Source of the DNA: an uncultured Mucilaginibacter sp.
Lineage (GTDB): Bacteria; Bacteroidota; Bacteroidia; Sphingobacteriales; Sphingobacteriaceae
DNA: 49,199 nucleotides
Direction: 5' to 3'
Assembly (NCBI GenBank): GCA_903915155.1
Contig: CAIWRU010000148.1
Span: 1-49,199, forward strand
Positions within the stretch are counted from its first letter, which is position 1; each line of letters opens with the position of its first letter. A program made the translations under genes and the position numbers. Shown here piece by piece: positions 41,966 through 48,898 of this stretch. The notes beneath the pieces are model-generated. The model was given only the letters and a program-made list of their open reading frames with translations, had not been told where the DNA came from and made no database searches.

Positions 41966-42337
41966 CTACCATTTTTTAAATATCACAAACACTGCCAATA
42001 CAATCAGGCCGAATCCTAATAAATGGTTCCATGCCAGCTTTTCGTCTTTAAAAAACAGCAGGGTAAATATCATGAAAATCGTTAGGGTTATAGCTTCCTG
42101 TATGGTTTTGAGTTGAACAAGTGTAAACGGGCCGCCATTGCCCTGGAAACCGCCTTCGTTAGCCGGCACCTGGAACAGGTATTCAAAAAAAGCCAGTCCC
42201 CAGCTTATTAAAATAAGGCCTAGCATCGGCAGATTTTTGCCCCACGAAAAATCCTTGAATTTAAGGTGGCCGTACCAGGCGAAGGTCATAAAGGTGTTGG
42301 AAATAGTTAGGAAGAGTATAGTTTTAAGTCCTTTCAT
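41966..42337 (-). CDS. DMT-family small membrane protein (DUF486)
   Basis: A 123-residue membrane protein with four predicted helices (about 5-20, 35-52, 78-95 and 103-119). Family hallmarks are NTFMTFAWYGHLKF, ISWGLAFFEYLFQVPANEGG and QLKTIQEAITLTIFMIFTLL. DUF486 proteins resemble half of a drug/metabolite transporter and probably act as dimers. The function is unknown. It stands alone. Confidence 0.9.
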   Translation of the reverse strand: MKGLKTILFLTISNTFMTFAWYGHLKFKDFSWGKNLPMLGLILISWGLAFFEYLFQVPANEGGFQGNGGPFTLVQLKTIQEAITLTIFMIFTLLFFKDEKLAWNHLLGFGLIVLAVFVIFKKW

Positions 42338-42505
42338 AATTTATTTTATTTTGAAGCAATAACATCAGCTTGCGCGGTTTGTTCGTTTTTGTAATTTTAA
42401 TAAACTAATTACTAATCTCCAATCGCTAAAATCTACACGAAGTGTGCAAAACTCCTTTTTGATTTCTAAACAAAGAGTGCCAACTTCGCAGTCCAATTTT
42501 AATAC

Positions 42506-44800
42506 ATGACTTCGCATTTTAAAAAAATAGCCGCCGAATTATCCATTGCCGAAAAACAGGTAAGCGCTACTGCCGCTTTGCTTGATGAAGGCGCTACCGT
42601 GCCATTTATTTCCCGTTACCGCAAGGAAATGACGGGTACACTGGATGAGGTGCAGGTAACCGCCATCCGCGACCGCCTGCTGCAATTGCGCGAACTGGAT
42701 AAACGCCGCGAAGCTATCCTGAAATCGCTTACCGAACTGGGTAAACTAACCCCGGAACTTGAAAAGCAGGTAAATGATGCTGAAACCATGGTGGCTTTGG
42801 AAGATATCTACCTGCCTTATCGCCCAAAAAGAAAAACACGCGCTTCGGCAGCGCGGGAAAAAGGCTTGCAGCCATTGGCTGATGCGCTATTCGGTCAAAA
42901 TAGAATAGACCTGGAAATTGAAGGCGCTAAATATATCGACGAAGAAAAAGGCGTAAATACTATTGAAGAAGCGCTGGCCGGTGCGAGGGATATTATCGCC
43001 GAACAAATAAGCGAGAATGCCGAGGCCCGTACCAAAATACGGACTTTGTTTGTGGAAAAAGGCAATTTTGAATCGAAGGTAATAACAGGCAAGGAGGAAG
43101 CAGGCATAAAATATAAAGACTACTTTGAGTGGACGGAGCCGGTGAAAACTGCGCCATCGCACCGTATATTGGCCATGCGCCGCGGCGAGAAGGAAGAAAT
43201 ACTTTGGCTGGATATAAAACCGCAGGAAGAAGAAGCCATCGCAGCTTTGGAAAATATGTTTGTAAAGGGCAACAATGCTTCATCAAACCAGGTGCAGCTG
43301 GCTATTGCCGATGGCTACAAGCGCCTGCTTAAACCATCGATGGAAACAGAAGTACGCCTGCTTACTAAAAAGAAAGCCGACGAAGAGGCAATCCGTGTAT
43401 TTGCCGAGAATGCAAGGCAGCTGCTGTTGGGCGCGCCGCTTGGTCAAAAACGTGTTATGGCTATCGACCCCGGCTTCCGTACAGGCTGCAAGGTGGCTTG
43501 TTTGGATGAGCAGGGTAAACTACTGGAAGATACTGCTATCTATCCGCATACAGGCGCGGGGCAGGCAACGCAGGCCGAAAAAACTACCAGGTACCTGTTT
43601 GAAAAACATAAAATTGAAGCCATAGCCATAGGTAACGGAACCGCCGGGCGCGAAACTGAGGTATTTATCCGCAACCTTAACCTGCCGGGAGCGGTTATTG
43701 TTATGGTAAACGAAAGCGGCGCTTCCATCTATTCTGCATCTGAAGTGGCGCGTGATGAGTTTCCTGATAAGGATATTACGGTTAGGGGCGCGGTTTCTAT
43801 AGGTCGCAGGCTGATGGATCCGTTGGCTGAATTGGTAAAGATAGACCCGAAATCAATAGGTGTAGGGCAGTACCAACATGATGTAGATCAGAATAAGCTG
43901 CAAACTTCATTGGATGATACTGTTATAAATTGTGTGAACGCGGTAGGAGTGGAACTAAACACAGCATCGAAACAAATACTGGCTTATGTGTCGGGCCTTG
44001 GTCCGCAATTGGCGCAAAATATTGTGGAGTACCGCGATGCGAACGGAGCCTTTAAGAAAAGGGAGCAATTGAAAAAAGTACCCCGACTGGGTGATAAGGC
44101 TTTTGAACAGGCGGCAGGTTTCCTGCGCATCCATCATGCTGAAAACCCGCTGGATACAAGCGCTGTTCACCCCGAACGTTACGAACTGGTAAAGCAAATG
44201 GCTAAGGATGCAGGCTGTACCGTGAAAGACCTGATGGGCGATGACAAACTGCGCAAAAGTATCCCGCTGCAAAAATATACTTCGGAAACTGTGGGTCTGC
44301 CAACGCTAAACGATATCATAGCCGAACTGGCCAAACCCGGTCGCGACCCGCGCGAGCAATTTGAAACCTTCAGCTTTACCGAAGGCGTAAATTCCATAAA
44401 CGACCTGAAGCCTGGTATGAAATTGCCAGGTATTGTAACCAATATAACCGCTTTCGGCGCTTTTGTGGATATTGGCGTTCACCAGGATGGGCTGGTGCAT
44501 TTAAGCCAGATCACCAACCGCTTTATAAAAGACCCAAACGAGGTTTTAAAAGTAGCGCAAAAAGTGGAGGTAACCGTTACCGAGGTGGATGTGAACCGCA
44601 AGCGCATTTCGTTAACCATGAAAGAGAATGAAAAACGTGAACCTGTGAGTAAACCCGTTTATAATAAGCCTGCACAAAAGCAAGTGAACGCAGGGCCCTC
44701 TACGAGAGACCCTGCTAAGACGTTTAATAAAAAGGCTGAAGTTGAACCCGAAGGTGATTTGCAGTTGAAATTGGCGGCGTTGAAGAATATGTTTAAGTAA
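42506..44800 (+). CDS. tex: Tex-family RNA-binding transcription accessory protein
   Basis: A 764-residue cytoplasmic protein that binds nucleic acid and influences transcription. Domains in order: the Tex N-terminal helical region (AELSIAEKQVSATAALLDEG; PFISRYRKEMTGTLDE), a YqgF-like RNase-H fold (RVMAIDPGFRTGCKVACLDE), helix-hairpin-helix (VGVELNTASKQILAYVSGLG; RLGDKAFEQAAGFLRI) and an S1 domain (LPGIVTNITAFGAFVDIGVH, DGLVHLSQI). The C-terminal tail (after about 715) is Lys/Pro-rich and looks disordered. Length is typical. A terminator hairpin follows at 44805. Confidence 0.96.
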   Translation: MTSHFKKIAAELSIAEKQVSATAALLDEGATVPFISRYRKEMTGTLDEVQVTAIRDRLLQLRELDKRREAILKSLTELGKLTPELEKQVNDAETMVALEDIYLPYRPKRKTRASAAREKGLQPLADALFGQNRIDLEIEGAKYIDEEKGVNTIEEALAGARDIIAEQISENAEARTKIRTLFVEKGNFESKVITGKEEAGIKYKDYFEWTEPVKTAPSHRILAMRRGEKEEILWLDIKPQEEEAIAALENMFVKGNNASSNQVQLAIADGYKRLLKPSMETEVRLLTKKKADEEAIRVFAENARQLLLGAPLGQKRVMAIDPGFRTGCKVACLDEQGKLLEDTAIYPHTGAGQATQAEKTTRYLFEKHKIEAIAIGNGTAGRETEVFIRNLNLPGAVIVMVNESGASIYSASEVARDEFPDKDITVRGAVSIGRRLMDPLAELVKIDPKSIGVGQYQHDVDQNKLQTSLDDTVINCVNAVGVELNTASKQILAYVSGLGPQLAQNIVEYRDANGAFKKREQLKKVPRLGDKAFEQAAGFLRIHHAENPLDTSAVHPERYELVKQMAKDAGCTVKDLMGDDKLRKSIPLQKYTSETVGLPTLNDIIAELAKPGRDPREQFETFSFTEGVNSINDLKPGMKLPGIVTNITAFGAFVDIGVHQDGLVHLSQITNRFIKDPNEVLKVAQKVEVTVTEVDVNRKRISLTMKENEKREPVSKPVYNKPAQKQVNAGPSTRDPAKTFNKKAEVEPEGDLQLKLAALKNMFK

Positions 44801-44804
44801 CAAA

Positions 44805-44831
44805 AAATGCCACGCTAAAAGCATGGCATTT
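44805..44831. terminator. Terminator between tex and the Lrp gene
   Basis: AAATGCCA (44805-44812) pairs with TGGCATTT (44824-44831), with a short GC/GC inner pair. A-runs and T-runs on both sides allow it to serve both convergent genes. Confidence 0.7.
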
Positions 44832-44856
44832 ATATTTAAAAAAGGCAAGTAAATTT

Positions 44857-45333
44857 TTATTCCAGCGTTATCTGCCTTTTAATGCTTTCTTCCAATGAGA
44901 TGAAGGTTTCGGTACGTTGTACGCCGGTTATGCCTTGTATTTGCTCGTTCAATATCTCACGCAGGTGTGTGGTATCGTGGCATACAATTTTGGCAAAAAT
45001 GCTCCAACTGCCTGTGGTATAGTGTAATTCAACAATTTCTTTTACGTCTTTCAGCTGTTTTACAGCCTCGTTGTATTGAGACCCCTTTTCGAGGTATATG
45101 CCCAAAAAGGCGGTTATATCATAACCTAGTTTTTGCGGATCAACTTCCAAAGTGGCGCCTTTGATAACACCCATCTCCTCCAACTTTTTCATACGCACAT
45201 GGATAGTTCCGCCCGAAACGATCAATTCTTTAGCGATTTCCGTGTATGGAGTGGTCGCATTTTTCATTAAAATCGATAAAATCTGAATGTCAAGATTATC
45301 AATTTCTAAATTTTGGGCTTTTCTATGTGTCAT
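44857..45333 (-). CDS. Lrp/AsnC-family transcriptional regulator
   Basis: A 158-residue DNA-binding protein. The N-terminal winged HTH is LEIDNLDIQILSILMKNATT, PYTEIAKELIVSGGTIHVRM. The C-terminal ligand-binding RAM domain is GYDITAFLGIYLEKGSQYNE and ending ETFISLEESIKRQITLE. It likely responds to an amino acid and oligomerises. It is divergent from the tRNA-like unit, sharing the AT-rich 45334-45430 region, so it could regulate that promoter; this is inference. Confidence 0.93.
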   Translation of the reverse strand: MTHRKAQNLEIDNLDIQILSILMKNATTPYTEIAKELIVSGGTIHVRMKKLEEMGVIKGATLEVDPQKLGYDITAFLGIYLEKGSQYNEAVKQLKDVKEIVELHYTTGSWSIFAKIVCHDTTHLREILNEQIQGITGVQRTETFISLEESIKRQITLE

Positions 45334-45406
45334 AAATTTTAAATTCTATACTAATATACAACATTAATTAAAATAAAACTAAAAATAAAATTATTTTGTT
45401 GAAATA

Positions 45407-45438
45407 TTTGCAAGGAATTGATAGGTCTGTTAGATTTG
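45407..45438 (+). promoter_or_regulatory. Promoter TTTG-N20-TAGATTTG of the tRNA-like unit
   Basis: TTTG (45407-45410) and TAGATTTG (45431-45438) form a good Bacteroidota -33/-7 pair with a 20-bp spacer. Downstream, GTTCTTTAAAA (45466-45476) resembles a NusB/S10 boxA, the antitermination site of rRNA leaders. The first tRNA-like RNA starts at 45488. Confidence 0.65.
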
Positions 45439-45487
45439 TAATAAGCAAATAACCAATTGCTAACCGTTCTTTAAAAACAAAACACAA

Positions 45488-45599
45488 TGTTGGGTGGTGA
45501 AATTTTTGGCAGACACACCTCCTTGTCCCGGTGGCGGAGATCATAGAAAACCCGAAGCGGGCTAACTACTCTGTGGAGGTTCGAATCCTTCCCCAACAG
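45488..45599 (+). tRNA. tRNA-like RNA 1, class II-type, anticodon GUC (Asp)
   Basis: The 112-nt sequence folds as a tRNA. Acceptor is TGTTGGG (45488-45494) with CCCAACA (45592-45598) and discriminator G. The D arm is Leu-like: GTG (45497-45499), a 14-nt loop with TTGGCAGA, CAC (45514-45516). The anticodon stem is CCTCC/GGTGG, with one U-U mismatch, and the loop TTGTCCC reads GTC at 45525-45527. The variable arm (45535-45574, 40 nt) has stem CGGAG/CTCTG, TAG/CTA and a tip hairpin CCCG-AAG-CGGG. T arm is GGAGG-TTCGAAT-CCTTC. CCA is not encoded. The AspRS identity bases G34, U35, C36, C38, G73 and G10 are all present. Class II bodies are otherwise Leu, Ser or Tyr. A 10-nt-loop alternative pairing, CACC/GGTG, is possible in the anticodon arm, so decoding ability is uncertain. 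Confidence 0.72.
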
Positions 45600-45634
45600 C
45601 AATTCGCCTGAGAAACGAATTAAGAATAACATAA

Positions 45635-45750
45635 TGTAGGATGGTGAAATTTTTGGCAGACACACCTCCTTGTCGCGGTGGCGAAGATCCTGGGAAACTC
45701 TTAGCAATAAGAATAACCACTTCGTGAAGGTTCGACCCCTTCTCCTACAG
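45635..45750 (+). tRNA. tRNA-like RNA 2, class II-type, anticodon GUC (Asp)
   Basis: The 116-nt second copy has acceptor TGTAGGA (45635-45641) with TCCTACA (45743-45749) and discriminator G. D arm is the same as copy 1. Anticodon arm CCTCC-TTGTCGC-GGTGG reads GTC at 45672-45674, again with the U-U mismatch. The variable arm (45682-45725, 44 nt) has stem CGAAG/CTTCG, TGG/CCA and a tip hairpin TCTTA-GCAA-TAAGA. The T arm is GAAGG-TTCGACC-CCTTC, fully paired. Relative to copy 1 paired changes occur in the acceptor, variable and T stems, which supports a conserved fold. The 35-nt spacer before it holds AATTCG-CGAATT (45601-45621), a possible processing hairpin. No encoded CCA. Confidence 0.72.
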
Positions 45751-45782
45751 CTCTTCTCATAATTTAGGTTTATAATTGGTTA

Positions 45783-45812
45783 GTAAAGGCCCCTGCCCAT
45801 CAGGGGCTTTAC
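45783..45812 (+). terminator. Terminator of the tRNA-like unit
   Basis: GTAAAG-g-CCCCTG pairs with CAGGGGCTTTAC around CCCAT (one bulged G). It lies 33 bp after the second tRNA-like RNA. Confidence 0.8.
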
Positions 45813-45820
45813 TTATTTTA

Positions 45821-45846
45821 GGCCCCCCGGCCCCCTAAAGGGGAAG
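45821..45846. repeat. GC-rich repeat after the tRNA-like unit
   Basis: GGCCCCCCGGCCCCCTAAAG then GGGAAG. It is a member of the stop-adjacent repeat family, here after an RNA terminator and not a stop codon. Confidence 0.6.
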
Positions 45847-45861
45847 CGAGTAAATTTTTAT

Positions 45862-45965
45862 AATATCGAATAATGAATTTCGAATTTCGAACGCCGAAGT
45901 TGGAAAATATATGAATGAGTTTTTATACTTCATTATTCGATATTCAGCATTCGGTGTTCGATATT
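45862..45965. repeat. Word-repeat inverted repeat (TTCGAA/ATCGAA words)
   Basis: The left arm (45862-45900) has TAATATCGAATAATGAATTT then CGAATTTCGAACGCCGAAG. The right arm reverse complement (45927-45965) has TAATATCGAACACCGAATGC then TGAATATCGAATAATGAAG. The match is looser than in other members, but the word pattern and ends are shared. Confidence 0.6.
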
Positions 45966-45972
45966 AATAAAA

Positions 45973-45999
45973 AAAGGCCTCGGTACAACCGAAGCCTTT
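45973..45999 (-). terminator. Terminator of the outer-membrane barrel gene
   Basis: AAAGGC pairs with GCCTTT and, after one mismatch, TCGG with CCGA around TACAA. The A-run on its left becomes a T-tract for the minus strand. Confidence 0.7.
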
Positions 46000-46016
46000 C
46001 TTTATGCTTTTCAAAA

Positions 46017-46037
46017 GCTCCCCCTTTAGGGGGCTGT
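46017..46037. repeat. Stop-adjacent GC-rich repeat
   Basis: AGCTCCCCCTTTAGGGGGCT then G. It lies 2 bp beyond the barrel gene's stop codon and forms CCCCCT/AGGGGG. Confidence 0.65.
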
Positions 46038-46039
46038 GC

Positions 46040-46609
46040 TTACAGTATCTTAAACCCTACACTCAGCGAAAAGATATTAGCACGCTGGCCGTAGTTTTCA
46101 TTCAATTTGGTTAAGCCGCCTTCATAGCGCAAGTCGGCAGTAAGTCCTAAAATATCTACACCTACACCCGCCTGGTAGCCTAATGTACCATTATTATATT
46201 TGCCAAAATCGTGGTAAGCATCGGATAAGCTTTGTGAAAGACTATGACTTAAAACAGAAGTATAGACCGGACCGGCCATGATCCTAAAATTTGTGCCGCT
46301 GGTTCCAAATCTTTTTCCTAATAACAACGGGATATTTAAGTTGGTAAAACTAACGTGCCCGCTAACAGAGTTGTCTGTTGCATGGAAATTACCGCCGGTA
46401 CCGCTTAAATACACTTCAGGCTGAATATAGATGCCCTCGCCTATGCGTGCAAAAACCCCCGCCTGGTAGCCGGTACGTGTTGATGAACTCAGATTATCGG
46501 TGTTGATGTTGGAGAAATTTACGCCTCCTTTTATGCCGAGGCTGAATTGAGCTTTGGCCGTAATACTTACCGCCACAAGCATTGTTAAACATAAGAGATA
46601 CTTTTTCAT
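46040..46609 (-). CDS. Outer-membrane beta-barrel protein (porin-like, about 8 strands)
   Basis: A 189-residue protein with signal peptide MKKYLLCLTMLVAVSITAKA. The mature part begins QFSLGIKGGVNFSNINTDN and alternates amphipathic strands (TGYQAGVFARIGEGIYIQPE, LNIPLLLGKRFG, GYQAGVGVDILGLTADLRYE), ending in FSLSVGFKIL, a C-terminal strand ending in a hydrophobic residue. This is the PorT/OmpX-like small barrel family common in Bacteroidota; pore activity is not implied. Its neighbours give no hint of function. Confidence 0.9.
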   Translation of the reverse strand: MKKYLLCLTMLVAVSITAKAQFSLGIKGGVNFSNINTDNLSSSTRTGYQAGVFARIGEGIYIQPEVYLSGTGGNFHATDNSVSGHVSFTNLNIPLLLGKRFGTSGTNFRIMAGPVYTSVLSHSLSQSLSDAYHDFGKYNNGTLGYQAGVGVDILGLTADLRYEGGLTKLNENYGQRANIFSLSVGFKIL

Positions 46610-46709
46610 GGTTTGATGTGTTTGGTTTTAATTTGGTTTGACCAAATTGTTAATTACAGGTTTAACCATTGTCGTGCCAAAAAATTGCCCTTGACGGCAT
46701 ATTTTTTTA

Positions 46710-46717
46710 TATTTTTG
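46710..46717 (+). promoter_or_regulatory. -7 element TATTTTTG of the CsbD-like gene
   Basis: Matches TAnnTTTG and lies 18 bp before ATG 46736. It excludes upstream in-frame starts, which lie before the element. Confidence 0.55.
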
Positions 46718-46735
46718 CTGAAAGTTTTTTATAAC

Positions 46736-46951
46736 ATGGCAGAAATAAGCATATCAAACAAAGACTGGCAAAGGGTAAAGATCAAGATACAACGTAAGTA
46801 CAATAACCTTACCGATGAGCAGCTACAGTATACCGAAGGGCAGGAAGAAGGGCTGATCAGCAACCTGATGCAGCTGGTAAACCGCAACAGGGAATATGTA
46901 GTATTCACCCTTAAAAAAGCTTTGGTGAATATTGATAACAACCGTTTGTAG
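46736..46951 (+). CDS. CsbD-like small stress protein, 71 aa
   Basis: A 71-residue cytoplasmic helical protein. W11 in NKDWQRVKIKIQRKYNNLTD and EQLQYTEGQEEGLISNLMQL follow the CsbD pattern (W-x2-hK, K-x-nLTDdeL-x-x-i-eGk-e-x-L). CsbD proteins are general-stress induced and unfolded-like; the molecular job is unknown. The start is set by the promoter at 46710. A word-repeat element begins at its stop. Confidence 0.8.
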   Translation: MAEISISNKDWQRVKIKIQRKYNNLTDEQLQYTEGQEEGLISNLMQLVNRNREYVVFTLKKALVNIDNNRL

Positions 46952-47153
46952 ATATGAGATATTAGATGTGAGATATGAGACGGCCCCCCTCCATATCATA
47001 TATTAACCGTATATAGAGCACTTCTCATATCTTATTTGTCAAAGCTTATACTTATTTTTATAGTTTATCGTAATAATAATATATTAGGTAGATATGTGCT
47101 TTGAAGATACTGTTATCTCAAATCTCAAATCTCATGTCTCAAATCTCATATCT
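46950..47153. repeat. Word-repeat inverted repeat (GAGATATGAGA words)
   Basis: The left arm (46950-46980) is AGATATGAGATATTAGATGT then GAGATATGAGA. The right arm (47123-47153) reverse complement is AGATATGAGATTTGAGACAT then GAGATTTGAGA. About 26 of 31 match. The spacer is long (142 bp) and carries an extra CTTCTCATATCTTA (47021-47034). It fills the gap between the CsbD-like gene and the protease gene. Confidence 0.75.
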
Positions 47154-47161
47154 GTTCTTAA

Positions 47162-48892
47162 ATGAAAAGAAATTATAAAAAGTTATTGCTCTCTGCCGGT
47201 GTAGTGGTACTGGCCTTAGCCATATTTAGTTTTGACGATGACCTGTTCCAGGTATCAAAAAATCTCGACGTTTTTGCATCATTATATAAAGAGGTTAACA
47301 TTAACTATGTTGATGATATCAACTCGGCCAAAATGTTAAAAACAGGCGTTGATGCCATGCTTGATGGTTTGGATCCTTATACCGAGTTTGTGCCTGAATC
47401 GGAAATTGAGGATTATAAATTGCATTACGTTAGTACCCAATACGGCGGCATAGGCGCGGGTATATTTTCGCGCAACGGAAATGTATATGTGTCGGATGTG
47501 TTTGAAGGGTTCCCGGCAGCAAAATCGGATGTGCGCCCCGGCGACCAGATTGTTAAAATAAACGGCATTGACCTGAACAGTAAAAATAGTGATGAGGTTA
47601 GTCAATTGCTAAAAGGCTCAAAAGGGGCTGTTATTAAATTGCTGATAAAACGCGGTAGCGATGTGGCAACTGAAAAGGACCTTATCCGCGATGAAATAAA
47701 ACAACCTAATGTTTCTTATTCCGGCATGGTTGCCGGTAATATGGGGTATATTAAACTGGACAGATTTCTTGAAAATTCGGGGCAGGAAGTTACTGACGCA
47801 TTGGTTCAGCTCAAAAAAAATAACCCGGACGGTATCATACTCGACCTGCGTTCAAACGGTGGCGGTATATTGCAGGAGGCCGTAAAAATTGTAAATCTTT
47901 TTGTTCCTAAAGGCACGCAGATCGTATCGCAGCGGGGAAAAGTAAAAGAAAAAGACGTTTCCTACACCACTGTTAACGAGCCTTTGGAACCGAATTTACC
48001 TTTGGTGGTTTTAGTGAACAGCCATTCGGCGTCCGCATCAGAAATTGTAGCCGGCTCATTGCAGGACCTTGACCGCGCTGTAATTATCGGCCAGCGCAGC
48101 TATGGCAAAGGGTTGGTACAACAAACATTTTCGCTCCCATATAACAGTTTGGTTAAAATAACCATCGCCAAGTATTATGTGCCATCGGGCAGGTGTATAC
48201 AGGCTATTGATTATACACACCGTAAGGACGATGGCAGTGTAGTGCGGGTAGCAGATTCGCTGATACACGAATTTAAAACCAAAGACGGCCGCTCTGTTTA
48301 TGATGGCAGCGGTATATACCCTGACGTGCCGGTTGCCCAGGAACATTTTGCCAGCATTACCCAAAGCTTGTTAAGTAAGCTACTGGTGTTTGATTATGCC
48401 ACTTATTATCGCGACAAGCACGCCAAAATTGGTGATGCACGAACTTTCAGCATGTCAGATGCTGATTATGATGATTTTGTAAAATTTCTTTCAGATAAAA
48501 GTTACAGTTACAATTCAGCTTCGGAAAAATTGTTGAACGATCTTAAAACGGAAGCAACCAAGGAAAAGCAGTTTAGCGAGATACAAACCGAATATGATAA
48601 TTTAAAAGCCAAGCTGCTTGCCACCAAGAAAAATGACCTACAGCTGCATAAGGACGAGATAAAACAAGTGCTTGAAAATGAAATAGCTTCGCGTTATTAC
48701 TTTAACCGCGGGCGTTATGAAACGAATTTTAAATATGATACCGAGCTGGCCCAGGCTGTTAAAACCATGCAGGATAAAAACCAGCTTATCGCCATATTAC
48801 AAGGTACCGGCAATTACAAAGTAATAGGCAAGCCCATAGCAGCAGTTTCGGTTAAGAAGGAAAAGGATAGTAGCGACAACGACAGCCAATAA
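47162..48892 (+). CDS. C-terminal processing peptidase, S41 family
   Basis: A 576-residue exported serine protease. The N-terminal hydrophobic segment (LLLSAGVVVLALAIFSF) serves as signal/anchor. The PDZ domain (about 85-165) is YGGIGAGIFSRNGNVYVSDV, GDQIVKINGID. The S41 domain is GYIKLDRFLENSGQEVTDAL, GIILDLRSNGGGILQEAVKI, the catalytic Ser in HSASASEIVAGSL and the Lys in IGQRSYGKGLVQQT. A C-terminal helical region (about 440-560) is Lys/Glu-rich. It cuts periplasmic or envelope proteins near their C-termini. It stands alone. Confidence 0.95.
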   Translation: MKRNYKKLLLSAGVVVLALAIFSFDDDLFQVSKNLDVFASLYKEVNINYVDDINSAKMLKTGVDAMLDGLDPYTEFVPESEIEDYKLHYVSTQYGGIGAGIFSRNGNVYVSDVFEGFPAAKSDVRPGDQIVKINGIDLNSKNSDEVSQLLKGSKGAVIKLLIKRGSDVATEKDLIRDEIKQPNVSYSGMVAGNMGYIKLDRFLENSGQEVTDALVQLKKNNPDGIILDLRSNGGGILQEAVKIVNLFVPKGTQIVSQRGKVKEKDVSYTTVNEPLEPNLPLVVLVNSHSASASEIVAGSLQDLDRAVIIGQRSYGKGLVQQTFSLPYNSLVKITIAKYYVPSGRCIQAIDYTHRKDDGSVVRVADSLIHEFKTKDGRSVYDGSGIYPDVPVAQEHFASITQSLLSKLLVFDYATYYRDKHAKIGDARTFSMSDADYDDFVKFLSDKSYSYNSASEKLLNDLKTEATKEKQFSEIQTEYDNLKAKLLATKKNDLQLHKDEIKQVLENEIASRYYFNRGRYETNFKYDTELAQAVKTMQDKNQLIAILQGTGNYKVIGKPIAAVSVKKEKDSSDNDSQ

Positions 48893-48898
48893 AACAGT

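Noticed and set aside
45535..45574. A self-splicing intron in a tRNA gene to explain the extra length
   Set aside because: The extra sequence is in the variable arm position, is only 40-44 nt, and shows arm pairing, not group I/II core motifs.
45471..45707. Minus-strand reading frame of 78 codons over the tRNA-like RNAs, with an internal repeat
   Set aside because: The apparent protein repeat is only the duplicated RNA sequence read backwards. It has no promoter and its codons follow the RNA stems.
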